Source of the DNA: Bacteroidales bacterium
Lineage (GTDB): Bacteria > Bacteroidota > Bacteroidia > Bacteroidales > P3
Reading direction: 5' to 3'
Length of the DNA stretch: 39,247 bases
Assembly: GCA_024400505.1 (NCBI GenBank)
Contig: JAKSMP010000019.1
Span: 1 to 39,247 of the forward strand
The notes under the pieces are model-generated. The model ran no database searches, was not told the origin of the DNA, and saw only the letters and a program-made list of their open reading frames with translations. The translations under genes and the position numbers were made by a program. Shown piece after piece: positions 17,591 to 26,025 of this stretch (the first letter of the stretch is position 1; the number at the start of each line of letters is the position of its first letter).

Positions 17591-20500
17591 TTACTTAGAA
17601 TTATTGCTATCAGCGGGTGACTGACTGGTATTGCTCAGGTCGTCCACCACTTCAATCTCGTCCATCATAATCCAAGGTTTCAAACCCTTTGCCCTATGCC
17701 ATTGGGGAATACGAGCGATGGGATGAGCCACAATACGCACATAGCGTACTTGGTCCTCCTTGATGGGTATATTAATCATTTGCAACTGCATGGAATTCAT
17801 TGATTCTGCATTCGGGTCATAACTAATTTCACCCTCTACAAATGGTGTAAATGTTTTGCCATCTGCCGATACAGCCACTTCCACACGCTGTGGCGCAAAC
17901 ACCCATGCCTCAGGGACATGAGCAAATCGAAGCTTGACTTGCTGGATTGATATGGGTTTGCCCAATTCTAGGTCCACCTGCACATCGCGTCCAGAGAAAC
18001 CCAGCCAACCATGAGACAAGTCATTGATGTCGCCCATCTCGCCATCAAACAATGCCTTGGCAGCATTCTTATTATAAGGAGTGTTTGGTTTGTTAGCAAA
18101 ATGGCACGAAACGATATAATCAAATGAGAATTGCTCAGAGGCGACAAAGGATGGAGCTTCATTCTTTTTGAATGCACGTGCTTTCACCACCAGACTGCTT
18201 TGGATGGTGAAGGGCTTCGTATAAAGTGCAGATTTTTCAGTAGGCACAGTTCCATCCAAAGTATATCGTATTTCAGCCCCCTTGGTGGGACATGCTATCT
18301 GAATCTGCATAGGGCCGTCAAATCTATCACGATTCTTGCTGATGACTGGCATTTCCACTATATTCGACACCACCTTGGGGTACACAATCCGACGGAAATC
18401 TTGTGGCGCATATTCCATACAGTCATAAGGGCGCAGATGAATCGTGAATAAATATTTATGATCTTTCACCAAGTCTGTGGGCGCAATGGGAATTCCAGCC
18501 ACCGAGCTTCCCACACCAGCCATGCGATAGTCCAGATGGAATGTCCAATCGGATGGATCTGGCAGTTGGGATTCATCCTGGGAAATGGCCAAATCTTCAT
18601 CGGCAAAAGGATAGATGGAGTAATTGCAAAGCGTATCTATGATGTCGGCATATAATCCATAAGAAGAATTAAAGAACGATACCCAAGAGGTTTGCGCATG
18701 ATTGCCTTGGTGCTGCCCAGTAAAATCATAACGCTGGTGCAATGACGAGATAGGTGCTTGCTGCTGTGTAATCAAACCTGACGCATTACGGTCGGAGTAA
18801 CTTTCCACATTGCGACCGAGCCACTGAGCAGTGTCCAATTGCTTACTCAAGCCCATCGTCATTCCCACTCTTGCCAATGACTGAATTTGGTCAGAAACGG
18901 TAATATCGTTGCCGATGAGCACATCGCCCGAACGCAAGATTAGATAAGCCTGACGGATATCAAAAAGGACATCACCACGATCGCTACTATATCGTGTCAT
19001 CACATCAATTCCCACATTGCCATCATCCAGTTGGCGACAAGTGGATGCCACCACTTCCGTCTGGACGTTTCCCATCAAGAATCGGTTCCAATGCTTGAGT
19101 CCATTGGGATCCCGCATATCGTTGGGCGAAGGATTGCGCATAAACGACAACTGGATTGGACGGGTGAGCAATTGATGCCCCTGGAAACTTAATTGTGTAA
19201 CTGCGCCTAAACTATCGTTAAATGTAAGTGAGACAACATTATTGGATATCACAGTTTGGCGAGCTGAGTCTTTTGCTATCTGCAGAGCCGTCCCTTCGTG
19301 ACAAACATAGGGCTGCAAAGGCATATTATCTGAAGGAAGCGGAATCTGCTCTGTATAGAGAACCCAATTCTTGGGTACTGCTGACGAATTGCCGCGCTGG
19401 CGCAAAGTAAATTTAATATACAATTGTTCACCTGCATACAGCAATAATTTGGGTACTTTGAGTTTGAAATCTTTGCTCTCGCCGGGTTTCAAAGCCATAG
19501 CCACATCACCCGAAACGATATTGGGCTTAAGGTTGGAGCAAATGACATAATCCAAGTGGAAGTCGGCCATGGAGCGGAAATCACTCAGATTGGTAATGAG
19601 GAACTCTGCAGCATCAACACTGGTAGCAGTGAGACGCACATCTATGGGCCGATAGAGTTGCTTGAGTTCACCCAAATAGGGCTTGTTGGCAAGCTCAGAC
19701 CATTCAAATATCTCATAGAAACCGCCTTGGATAGACTGATGGTCAATCACTTTCTGCCATAACGGAACGATACCGCCAAAGTTGTTACCCTCTGCACTGC
19801 CATAGCTGCTCATGATGAATGAGCGTGACTGACCTTTGGAGATATACTGCCCAAGCATGGTTGGGGTGGAGTGCGGAAGCGCAATAAGGTCGGTATTCTC
19901 GGCATATTGCGCACCAGGGTAAATGACCGGACGCTTGGAGTCAAGCTGATGGAGGGTACGGTAAATCCCCTGCATACATACACCGTTATCCAAGCTATTG
20001 CCAATCGACCATGCAACAATGGACGGATGATTTTTGAGTTGTCCATACATGCTGCGCACACGGTCGCTAAATAACTCGCTGTAATTGGGATCTGCAGCCA
20101 CGGCACTACCCCTGTTGCTTGCAGGGCTCATCACCACATCGCTGACCACATAGAATCCCAACTCATCGCATAACTCAAATAGTTTTTCACAATAAGGGTT
20201 GCTACCCGTAACGTATAGGGCATTGATATTGTTGCACTTCATCTGAACCAGTTCAGAGCGCAACCTTTTCACATCTGCCTCACTCTTGATGATGGGAGTG
20301 TTGATAACCACACCCTTGAAAGTAATTTTTCGTCCGTTAATGGTGATACTATTTTTCTCACCCAATGAGCGGAATCCAAATTTCGTACCCACCAAGTCTT
20401 GCAGATTCATGTTCTCGTCATAAAGACGGATGACGGCGGTGTACAGACGGGGCGACTCGGCATTCCAGGGCTGCACATTGGGAATCTCTGATTTAATCAC

Positions 20501-21211
20501 CTGAGAAGATTCACTCCGTTTGTCGAAGAAACACCATTTGCCCAATTTATCCACTTGATGGCCTTTGGCATCCCAAATTTCAAGTTCTATATAACTTTTG
20601 CCTTTGCGCTTCTGATTGAATAAATCGGCCTCCAAACGATAGCTGCCCTGCTTGCTAGCAGCATCATATTCCGTTTCAATCAGATAATCCTGAATATTGA
20701 GCTCAGGTTTGAGCAAAAGTGATGCTTGAAAAATGGATTCTACTTTATCATTAACTAGGGGGAAATCTTCCAAGTCTTCCCCATCATCCTTTCCTGCATA
20801 ACGCATCTCTAGGGTGTGGACTTTGCCCCAACGAAGCAATTCGGTGATATCGAACTCGGTAATGGAAGCACAATCGTGCGAAACACCTATCAACTTGTCA
20901 TTGATATACAAACCATAACCGGCAGGAGACACCATCCGGAAGAAAATACGAAAACCTTTCCAATCCTTGGGGAAAAGGTAGGACTGAGACAAACTCACCC
21001 TACCATCGTAGCTGCCCATCTGCCAATCGTCATCCAAGGGGTAAATGTACGACGAGTTGTCATACATCAGATGCTCAATAGATTTCTCGGCATCATAAGT
21101 AATGACATTGGCACGAGGCGCCATGCGCAAAGACTCAGTGCCTTCAAGCTGTTGCGCCTGAAGAACATTAAGGCACAACAGCAAGAGAATAGGCAATGAT
21201 ATTTTTTTCAT
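17591..21211 (-). CDS. GH2-fold (beta-galactosidase-like) protein lacking catalytic residues
   Basis: The 1206-residue secreted protein (signal peptide about 1-19, LLLCLNVLQAQ) has the GH2 order: a sugar-binding jelly-roll domain (about 50-165), an immunoglobulin-like domain (about 175-285) and a TIM-barrel region (about 290-540). A chitobiase-type C-terminal domain (IRYTLDGTVPTEKSALY, about 1025-1041) and a discoidin-like domain (last 150 residues) follow. In the barrel, NHPSIVAWSIGNSLDNG (394-410) aligns with the LacZ NHPSVIIWSLGNESG segment, but the acid/base Glu is Ser406. IMSSYGSAEGN (466-476) aligns with LacZ ILCEYAHAMGN, and the nucleophile is Ser469. A binding or scaffold role is therefore more likely than hydrolysis. 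DUF4249 follows at 20 bp. Confidence 0.85.
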   Translation of the reverse strand: MKKISLPILLLLCLNVLQAQQLEGTESLRMAPRANVITYDAEKSIEHLMYDNSSYIYPLDDDWQMGSYDGRVSLSQSYLFPKDWKGFRIFFRMVSPAGYGLYINDKLIGVSHDCASITEFDITELLRWGKVHTLEMRYAGKDDGEDLEDFPLVNDKVESIFQASLLLKPELNIQDYLIETEYDAASKQGSYRLEADLFNQKRKGKSYIELEIWDAKGHQVDKLGKWCFFDKRSESSQVIKSEIPNVQPWNAESPRLYTAVIRLYDENMNLQDLVGTKFGFRSLGEKNSITINGRKITFKGVVINTPIIKSEADVKRLRSELVQMKCNNINALYVTGSNPYCEKLFELCDELGFYVVSDVVMSPASNRGSAVAADPNYSELFSDRVRSMYGQLKNHPSIVAWSIGNSLDNGVCMQGIYRTLHQLDSKRPVIYPGAQYAENTDLIALPHSTPTMLGQYISKGQSRSFIMSSYGSAEGNNFGGIVPLWQKVIDHQSIQGGFYEIFEWSELANKPYLGELKQLYRPIDVRLTATSVDAAEFLITNLSDFRSMADFHLDYVICSNLKPNIVSGDVAMALKPGESKDFKLKVPKLLLYAGEQLYIKFTLRQRGNSSAVPKNWVLYTEQIPLPSDNMPLQPYVCHEGTALQIAKDSARQTVISNNVVSLTFNDSLGAVTQLSFQGHQLLTRPIQLSFMRNPSPNDMRDPNGLKHWNRFLMGNVQTEVVASTCRQLDDGNVGIDVMTRYSSDRGDVLFDIRQAYLILRSGDVLIGNDITVSDQIQSLARVGMTMGLSKQLDTAQWLGRNVESYSDRNASGLITQQQAPISSLHQRYDFTGQHQGNHAQTSWVSFFNSSYGLYADIIDTLCNYSIYPFADEDLAISQDESQLPDPSDWTFHLDYRMAGVGSSVAGIPIAPTDLVKDHKYLFTIHLRPYDCMEYAPQDFRRIVYPKVVSNIVEMPVISKNRDRFDGPMQIQIACPTKGAEIRYTLDGTVPTEKSALYTKPFTIQSSLVVKARAFKKNEAPSFVASEQFSFDYIVSCHFANKPNTPYNKNAAKALFDGEMGDINDLSHGWLGFSGRDVQVDLELGKPISIQQVKLRFAHVPEAWVFAPQRVEVAVSADGKTFTPFVEGEISYDPNAESMNSMQLQMINIPIKEDQVRYVRIVAHPIARIPQWHRAKGLKPWIMMDEIEVVDDLSNTSQSPADSNNSK

Positions 21212-21296
21212 ATAGATCCTAACAAAGTGGGTTCAATTATGCACAATAACGAATGTGGGATTTCAAGAACCCACGATGGACCATGACTATGATCGA

Positions 21297-21872
21297 TTAA
21301 AAATGGAAGCCAACACCAAACTTGAAGTTGTGGAGCAGGAGAGGCTCACCATAGGCAAGTTGAGAATCTTCGTAGCGGTCAACACGCTGCAAGAAGATGC
21401 CTTGGTAACCCAAATAAGCGGAGAAACCCATCTTGCGCGTATAGGCAAAACGAGCACCCACATTGAATCCCCAAGTGGGGCCACCCTTGGCAATGGTGAT
21501 GCGATTGTCGCCAGTGCTGGAAGTGCCTAACGGGATTGAATAACCCACCTGGAAGGTGGTGAAGGGGGTGATGCGGTTACGCAGATAGTGGCTGCGCACT
21601 TCCATGAATACTGGCAACTGAGTGAATGCGCCAGTGGGATCGAACATATAAGATGCACCAATGCCAATGCCCGACTCTTTGCGAATCTGCCATCCTCCCA
21701 CAGCATAGATACCGTGGAGAGTCACCTTATCATTAAAATTGGTGGTGTTGATGTTGGTGTTGAACTCGTAGCCAGCCACACCATACATGCGGTGCCACTT
21801 GAATTCTACATGCTGAGCCTGGGCAGCCATCAGGCCTACCATAGCAACTACCAACAAGAAAAACTTTTTCAT
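21297..21872 (-). CDS. Small outer-membrane beta-barrel protein
   Basis: The 190-residue product has a clear signal peptide (MKKFFLLVVAMVGLMAAQAQ). It then shows regular amphipathic strands (for example HGIYAVGGWQIRKESGIGIGA, split by turns) and ends FGVGFHF, with the terminal phenylalanine of outer-membrane barrels. Length suggests about eight strands. The frame is open upstream to 21911, but the signal peptide fixes the start at 21872. It sits 85 bp before the GH2-fold gene on the same strand and may be part of that cluster. Function is unknown. Confidence 0.75.
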   Translation of the reverse strand: MKKFFLLVVAMVGLMAAQAQHVEFKWHRMYGVAGYEFNTNINTTNFNDKVTLHGIYAVGGWQIRKESGIGIGASYMFDPTGAFTQLPVFMEVRSHYLRNRITPFTTFQVGYSIPLGTSSTGDNRITIAKGGPTWGFNVGARFAYTRKMGFSAYLGYQGIFLQRVDRYEDSQLAYGEPLLLHNFKFGVGFHF

Positions 21873-21889
21873 AAAACAGAGGTTAAATA

Positions 21890-21926
21890 GGTGATTCCCA
21901 CCAATACCCAATCAGCGGGAATCACC
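21890..21926 (-). terminator. Hairpin between CoA-transferase and barrel genes
   Basis: A perfect 10-bp inverted repeat (GGTGATTCCC at 21890-21899, complement at 21917-21926) with a 17-nt loop fills the 65-bp gap. On the minus strand it is followed by TATTTAACC, a weak T tract. It may terminate or attenuate transcription leaving the kam genes. Confidence 0.45.
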
Positions 21927-21937
21927 AATGTGGATAA

Positions 21938-22594
21938 CTACTTCATTTCCTTCAGGTCGGGGGCAATGATGAGGGTAGCCTCAGTGGCTGCCTGCACCTG
22001 CTCGACGGTGAATTCGGGATTGATTTCTTTCAGCACGATACCTTCAGGGGTAATCTCCATCACACCCATCTCGGTGATAATCATATTCACCTGGCCTTTA
22101 GCGGTAAGAGGCAGGGTGCATTTCTTCAAGATCTTGGGGTTGCCCTTGGCAGTATGCTCCATGGCCAAAATCACCTTCTTGGCACCAACGAGGAGGTCCA
22201 TTGCGCCACCCATACCAGGGGTTTTCTTGCCAGGAATCATCCAGTTGGCAAGGTCACCTTCTTCGTCCACCTGCATGGCACCGAGAACGGAGACGTTCAC
22301 GTGGCCACCGCGGATAATGCCGAAAGAGGTTGCGCTATCAAAAGTGCTAGCTCCATCAGTATAAGTAATGAAACCACCACCGGCATTGATCAACCAGGGG
22401 TCTTCCTGTCCCTCTGCGGGAGTGGGACCCATACCAATCATACCGTTCTCGGATTGGAGCACCACATGAACTCCTTCGGGAAGGAAGTTGGGGATAAGGG
22501 TGGGGAGACCGATACCGAGATTGACGACATCACCGTCCTGAAGCTCCTTGGCAGCACGACGGGCGATAAAGGGTTTAATTTCGCTTTTTTCCAT
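21938..22594 (-). CDS. Acetoacetate/butyrate-type CoA-transferase, subunit B
   Basis: The 218-residue product is a family I CoA-transferase B subunit: NLGIGLPT is at residues 25-32 and the catalytic glutamate is in QSENGMIGMG (Glu49). Later GAMQVDEEGDLANWMIPGK and GMGGAMDLL are typical. In lysine fermentation such an enzyme moves CoA between butyryl-CoA and acetoacetate. It lies 42 bp after kamE. The A subunit, normally adjacent, is not present on either side, so the active heteromer must use a subunit encoded elsewhere, if it forms. Substrate is inferred from the kam neighbours. Confidence 0.88.
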   Translation of the reverse strand: MEKSEIKPFIARRAAKELQDGDVVNLGIGLPTLIPNFLPEGVHVVLQSENGMIGMGPTPAEGQEDPWLINAGGGFITYTDGASTFDSATSFGIIRGGHVNVSVLGAMQVDEEGDLANWMIPGKKTPGMGGAMDLLVGAKKVILAMEHTAKGNPKILKKCTLPLTAKGQVNMIITEMGVMEITPEGIVLKEINPEFTVEQVQAATEATLIIAPDLKEMK

Positions 22595-22636
22595 TGTGAA
22601 TATTATTTAATAATTTTTGATTCTATTAATCTATTA

Positions 22637-23425
22637 TTATTTCATTCCACGTTTGACCATTTCCTGGGCAATATAGGAGGCTTCGTCATCGGCATAGGTG
22701 TTCATGCCGAAACCAGCATCGTAGCCCAACTCTTTGGCCAACTCATGGCTGATACGAGGACCACCGCAGATGAGGATAACCTTATCACGCAGACCTTCGG
22801 CTTCAAGCATTTCCACCAATTCGGTGAGGTTCTTGATATGCACATCTTTCTGGGTGACGGTCTGGCTCACGATGAGTGCGTCAGCATGCAGTTCGATGGC
22901 TTTGGCTATGAACTCCTCATTGGGCACCTGAGAACCCAGGTTGTAAGCATCGATCATGTCGTAGCGTTCCAAGCCATAGTGGCCAGCGTAACCTTTCATG
23001 TTCATGATTGCATCAATACCTACAGTGTGTGCATCCGTGCCGGTGCTAGCGCCCACAATAACAATCTTACGGCCGATGTTCTCGCGAATGTATTCGTCGC
23101 ACTCGTGCATCTCCATCTTGTCGCTCTCCACCTTGGGAACATGGATGGTGGAGTAGTCAACAGTGTGGGTGAGGCTGCCATAGCAGTTGAAGAAAGTGAA
23201 ACCCTCAGTCAGCTCTTTGCTGTACACCACCAGGGGATTCTCAAAGCCCATCTTTTTGAGCAGCTGTTTAGCTGCTTCGATGGCCTCGTCGCCTGCAGGC
23301 ACAGGCAGGGTAAAGCTCAACTGAGTTTTACCATCATTCATTGTGTCGCCGTATGGCTTTATCTTGGTAAGGTCTAAGGTTTTGTCGAAATCCTTAGCTT
23401 CCATTGAGTATAAACCTTCGCTCAT
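22637..23425 (-). CDS. kamE: Lysine 5,6-aminomutase beta subunit (B12-binding)
   Basis: The 262-residue product has the cobalamin motif DxHxxG in GTDAHTVGIDAI, with the cobalt-ligand histidine at His133. It also has Lys144 (in MNMKGYAGHY), the position at which pyridoxal phosphate is bound in the characterised Clostridium sticklandii enzyme. The N-terminal part (about 1-105) is the dimerisation region, and the rest is a Rossmann-like B12 domain. With KamD it moves the terminal amino group of beta-lysine or D-lysine from carbon 6 to carbon 5 by a radical mechanism. It follows kamD by 76 bp. Confidence 0.95.
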   Translation of the reverse strand: MSEGLYSMEAKDFDKTLDLTKIKPYGDTMNDGKTQLSFTLPVPAGDEAIEAAKQLLKKMGFENPLVVYSKELTEGFTFFNCYGSLTHTVDYSTIHVPKVESDKMEMHECDEYIRENIGRKIVIVGASTGTDAHTVGIDAIMNMKGYAGHYGLERYDMIDAYNLGSQVPNEEFIAKAIELHADALIVSQTVTQKDVHIKNLTELVEMLEAEGLRDKVILICGGPRISHELAKELGYDAGFGMNTYADDEASYIAQEMVKRGMK

Positions 23426-23501
23426 ATATTCTTGAGATTTTTATTAAGACCGGGCAAGCCCGCAAATCCTTAATTCTAAATTCTTACTACTTATTAGCTG
23501 A

Positions 23502-25058
23502 TTATTTTTTACCTTTCATTATATCAACGAATGGGTTGAAATAATTGTCGGACTTCAAGGTAACGCCGTCGAGACCCTTACCGCCATTCTTCGGACGCTT
23601 CACGTCAGCAAAGATACCCTTTTCAAGTGCGGTGAACAAGCCTTCCTGCTCCATAGCTTCAAGCAGGCTGGTGGCTTTGTCCAGCACCTCTTTGGCGCGG
23701 TTGCGAACAATACCATTCTCCTTGAATTCAACCTCTTCTCCGATATCCTTCATATTGTTGAAGATATACTTGGCATTCTCAATCGAGAGATAACGGTCAC
23801 TCATGAAGGGGGTGTGGATTGCCTCGGTGGGCATACCCAGCAGCTGCAAGCCCTGGTGGGTCCACTGACCAATGATGTTGAAGAGCGCATCCTGAATATG
23901 GCCGCGGAAGATATTACCGGTCATAAACTTGGTAGGAGGCATATATTTGAGCGGTGCGTTGGGGAAGATTTCACGAAGCATCTGAGCCTGAGCTAATTCA
24001 TAGAGGAAGCCGTTCTGGAGCTGAGGATCCATCTCAAATGCATGGCCCAAACCTTGCTGCTCCGAGGGCAGACCTGCTGCGAAAGCCAGCTGCTCATTGA
24101 TGAAGTCAGAAGCAAGAACGGTGTGAGCTTCTTCGTATGCATCTGCAGTAGTAAGGTAGTTATCTTCACCCGTGTTGATGATAACGCCAGCAAAACCATT
24201 GATGATACGGCTGAAATATTGGTCGATAAGGGTACGCTGCATGTTGATATCGCGGAAGAGGATACCATACAGTGCATCATTGAGCATCACATCCAAACCT
24301 TCGAGAGCACCCATGGCAGCAATCTCAGGCATGCAAAGACCAGAGCAGTAATTGCAGAGACGGATGTAACGGCCAACCTCCTCGCCCACTTCATCCAATG
24401 CCTTACGCATGATGCGGAAGTTTTCCTGGGTAGCGAAAGTACCGCCGAAACCTTCAGTGGTAGCACCATAAGGCACATAGTCGAGCAAACTCTGACCGGT
24501 AGTACGAATCACAGCGATGATATCAGCACCCTGGCGAGCACCAGCCTGTGCCTGTACAACGTCTTCATAGATATTACCGGTGGCCACGATGATATAGAGG
24601 TAGGGCTTTGAACCCTCGCCGATAGTCTCGATATAATGTTCACGACGCTGACGGCGTGCACGGATGCGTGCCACGTTCTCATCAATATAAGGCTGGAGGG
24701 CTTTCTTGATATCCTCAGCATTGTGCATGGGAAGCTGGGTGATATCCAGCTTGCCAGCGGTAACAGCCTCGGCAATTTCCTGAGGGGTCTTGCCAGTTTC
24801 CAAGATGGCATTACCCAAGAAATAGCATACGCCCTGGCCAAGCAGGCCTTTGCTCTTCAGGTCATCCACCACCACATTGGGCAGAGGAACCTCATTCTCA
24901 TCAACGCCGTCGATACCGAGCAAACGACAAATCGTACGCTCTACTGCTACAGTCGTGTAATTTACGACAAAATCTTGCACCTGGTCAGCAATTTTCTTTG
25001 CAACTCCGCGTGCGTGCTCAACTTTTTCGAAATCGAGTCCTACTTTACTTACTTGCAT
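23502..25058 (-). CDS. kamD: Lysine 5,6-aminomutase alpha subunit
   Basis: The 518-residue product is full-length for the TIM-barrel alpha subunit that holds the substrate radical. Recognisable stretches include VATGNIYEDVVQAQAGARQG, IAVIRTTGQSLLDYVPYGAT and RYIRLCNYCSGLCMPEIA. It acts with KamE, pyridoxal phosphate and adenosylcobalamin in the cytoplasm, at an early step of lysine fermentation to acetate and butyrate. It is the first gene of a three-gene cluster with a TATCTTTG box 98 bp upstream of its ATG. Lysine 2,3-aminomutase and the later enzymes (Kdd, Kce, Kal) are not adjacent. Confidence 0.95.
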   Translation of the reverse strand: MQVSKVGLDFEKVEHARGVAKKIADQVQDFVVNYTTVAVERTICRLLGIDGVDENEVPLPNVVVDDLKSKGLLGQGVCYFLGNAILETGKTPQEIAEAVTAGKLDITQLPMHNAEDIKKALQPYIDENVARIRARRQRREHYIETIGEGSKPYLYIIVATGNIYEDVVQAQAGARQGADIIAVIRTTGQSLLDYVPYGATTEGFGGTFATQENFRIMRKALDEVGEEVGRYIRLCNYCSGLCMPEIAAMGALEGLDVMLNDALYGILFRDINMQRTLIDQYFSRIINGFAGVIINTGEDNYLTTADAYEEAHTVLASDFINEQLAFAAGLPSEQQGLGHAFEMDPQLQNGFLYELAQAQMLREIFPNAPLKYMPPTKFMTGNIFRGHIQDALFNIIGQWTHQGLQLLGMPTEAIHTPFMSDRYLSIENAKYIFNNMKDIGEEVEFKENGIVRNRAKEVLDKATSLLEAMEQEGLFTALEKGIFADVKRPKNGGKGLDGVTLKSDNYFNPFVDIMKGKK

Positions 25059-25156
25059 AAATATTTATTATTACCATTTAATTCGTTAATAATCAAATAC
25101 ACAAAATCATCATTCCCCATCAGGAAATGGACAACTTTGTTTTCATTTTTAGACTG

Positions 25157-25164
25157 CAAAGATA
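25157..25164 (-). promoter_or_regulatory. kamD promoter -7 box
   Basis: TATCTTTG on the minus strand is an exact TAnnTTTG match, giving a leader of about 90 nt before kamD. The leader is too short and lacks the conserved boxes for a cobalamin riboswitch. A -33 TTTG is not evident. Confidence 0.6.
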
Positions 25165-25221
25165 ACGATTTTTTTTGAATTATAATGAGTTTTTAAAATA
25201 AAAAAATGGAAGTGAACGAAA

Positions 25222-25261
25222 CAGCCCCTATTGCAAAGTTTTCACCATGTAATAGGGGCTG
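25222..25261 (-). terminator. Terminator-like hairpin after the GH25 gene
   Basis: An 11-bp perfect stem (CAGCCCCTATT at 25222-25232, complement at 25251-25261) with an 18-nt loop lies 20 bp past the GH25 stop. On the minus strand the tail is only partly T-rich (TTTCGTTC, then a longer T run further on). It probably ends the rng-GH25 transcript. Confidence 0.55.
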
Positions 25262-25281
25262 ATTGTAATTCTTGAATACAG

Positions 25282-26025
25282 TTATTTCTTGGAGGAAATA
25301 GAATCTTGAGGTTTCTTGGTGAGCGTGCTATCGCTCTTAGCGGCTGTTGTATCAGCCTCCTGCGACTTCTTCTTCCTCAAACTTGGCATATACAGGTCGT
25401 AAATGCTGTGTTTGGGATGAAACTTATTCAAATCCACATCGCCGCTGATGCCGCTTACTCGCCCCGTCTTAGAATGTTGCCACAAAGTATAACGGATTGA
25501 TGGCGACCCCTTATACTTGGCCACAAAGATGTGATAGGACCGGTACTTCTTGCCTTGGAAATGCTCAGTATAAACCTTCTCACTGGTATATATCATCGGC
25601 TTCACCCCATAATAATTCTCCATGAGTGAAAGCAACTTATCCACCCGCTCCATATTCAATCGCCCGCTGTGGTACCCTTCTATGTCCAACACCGGGATAA
25701 GATCCTGCTTGTTCTTCTTCACCACCGACTTGAAATTATTGAACTGCTGCGAAGCGGTGGTCTTGCTGCTATACACATGATAACTACCCACATACAGCCC
25801 AGCCTTGCGGGCCGAATCCACATTGGCCTTGTAGTAATCATCACGAATGGAGGTTCCTTCCGTGGCACGGATATACACAAATGACACCTTCTTGCTCTTA
25901 GCCACTTTGCGCCAATTCACCTTGCCCTGATATTTCGACACGTCGATACCCTGAGCAGCCACGATGCCGGGCAGCCAAAGCAGAGCCAATATTAGCAGCA
26001 AATGTTTCTTACATCGAGATTTCAT
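25282..26025 (-). CDS. Secreted GH25 lysozyme-like hydrolase
   Basis: The 247-residue product has a basic signal peptide (MKSRCKKHLLLILALLWLPG) and a GH25 muramidase domain. GIDVSKYQGKVNW is at the start of the mature protein, YIRATEG follows, and the catalytic acid pair is in IPVLDIEGYHSG. It would cleave the MurNAc-GlcNAc bond of peptidoglycan in the periplasm or outside. The C-terminal 30 residues are Lys/Ser/Thr-rich and of low complexity. An in-frame ATG at 26037 is also possible; 26025 places the charged residues at the N-terminus. Either start overlaps the 3' end of rng, so the two genes are translationally linked. Confidence 0.85.
   Translation of the reverse strand: MKSRCKKHLLLILALLWLPGIVAAQGIDVSKYQGKVNWRKVAKSKKVSFVYIRATEGTSIRDDYYKANVDSARKAGLYVGSYHVYSSKTTASQQFNNFKSVVKKNKQDLIPVLDIEGYHSGRLNMERVDKLLSLMENYYGVKPMIYTSEKVYTEHFQGKKYRSYHIFVAKYKGSPSIRYTLWQHSKTGRVSGISGDVDLNKFHPKHSIYDLYMPSLRKKKSQEADTTAAKSDSTLTKKPQDSISSKK

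Noticed and set aside
22154-23377. A 407-codon plus-strand frame
   Set aside because: It runs antisense to the CoA-transferase gene and kamE and crosses their intergenic gap. Both minus-strand proteins carry catalytic motifs.
25059-25160. Cobalamin riboswitch in front of kamD
   Set aside because: The leader is about 100 nt and lacks a B12-box-like GCCACTG segment and the required size.
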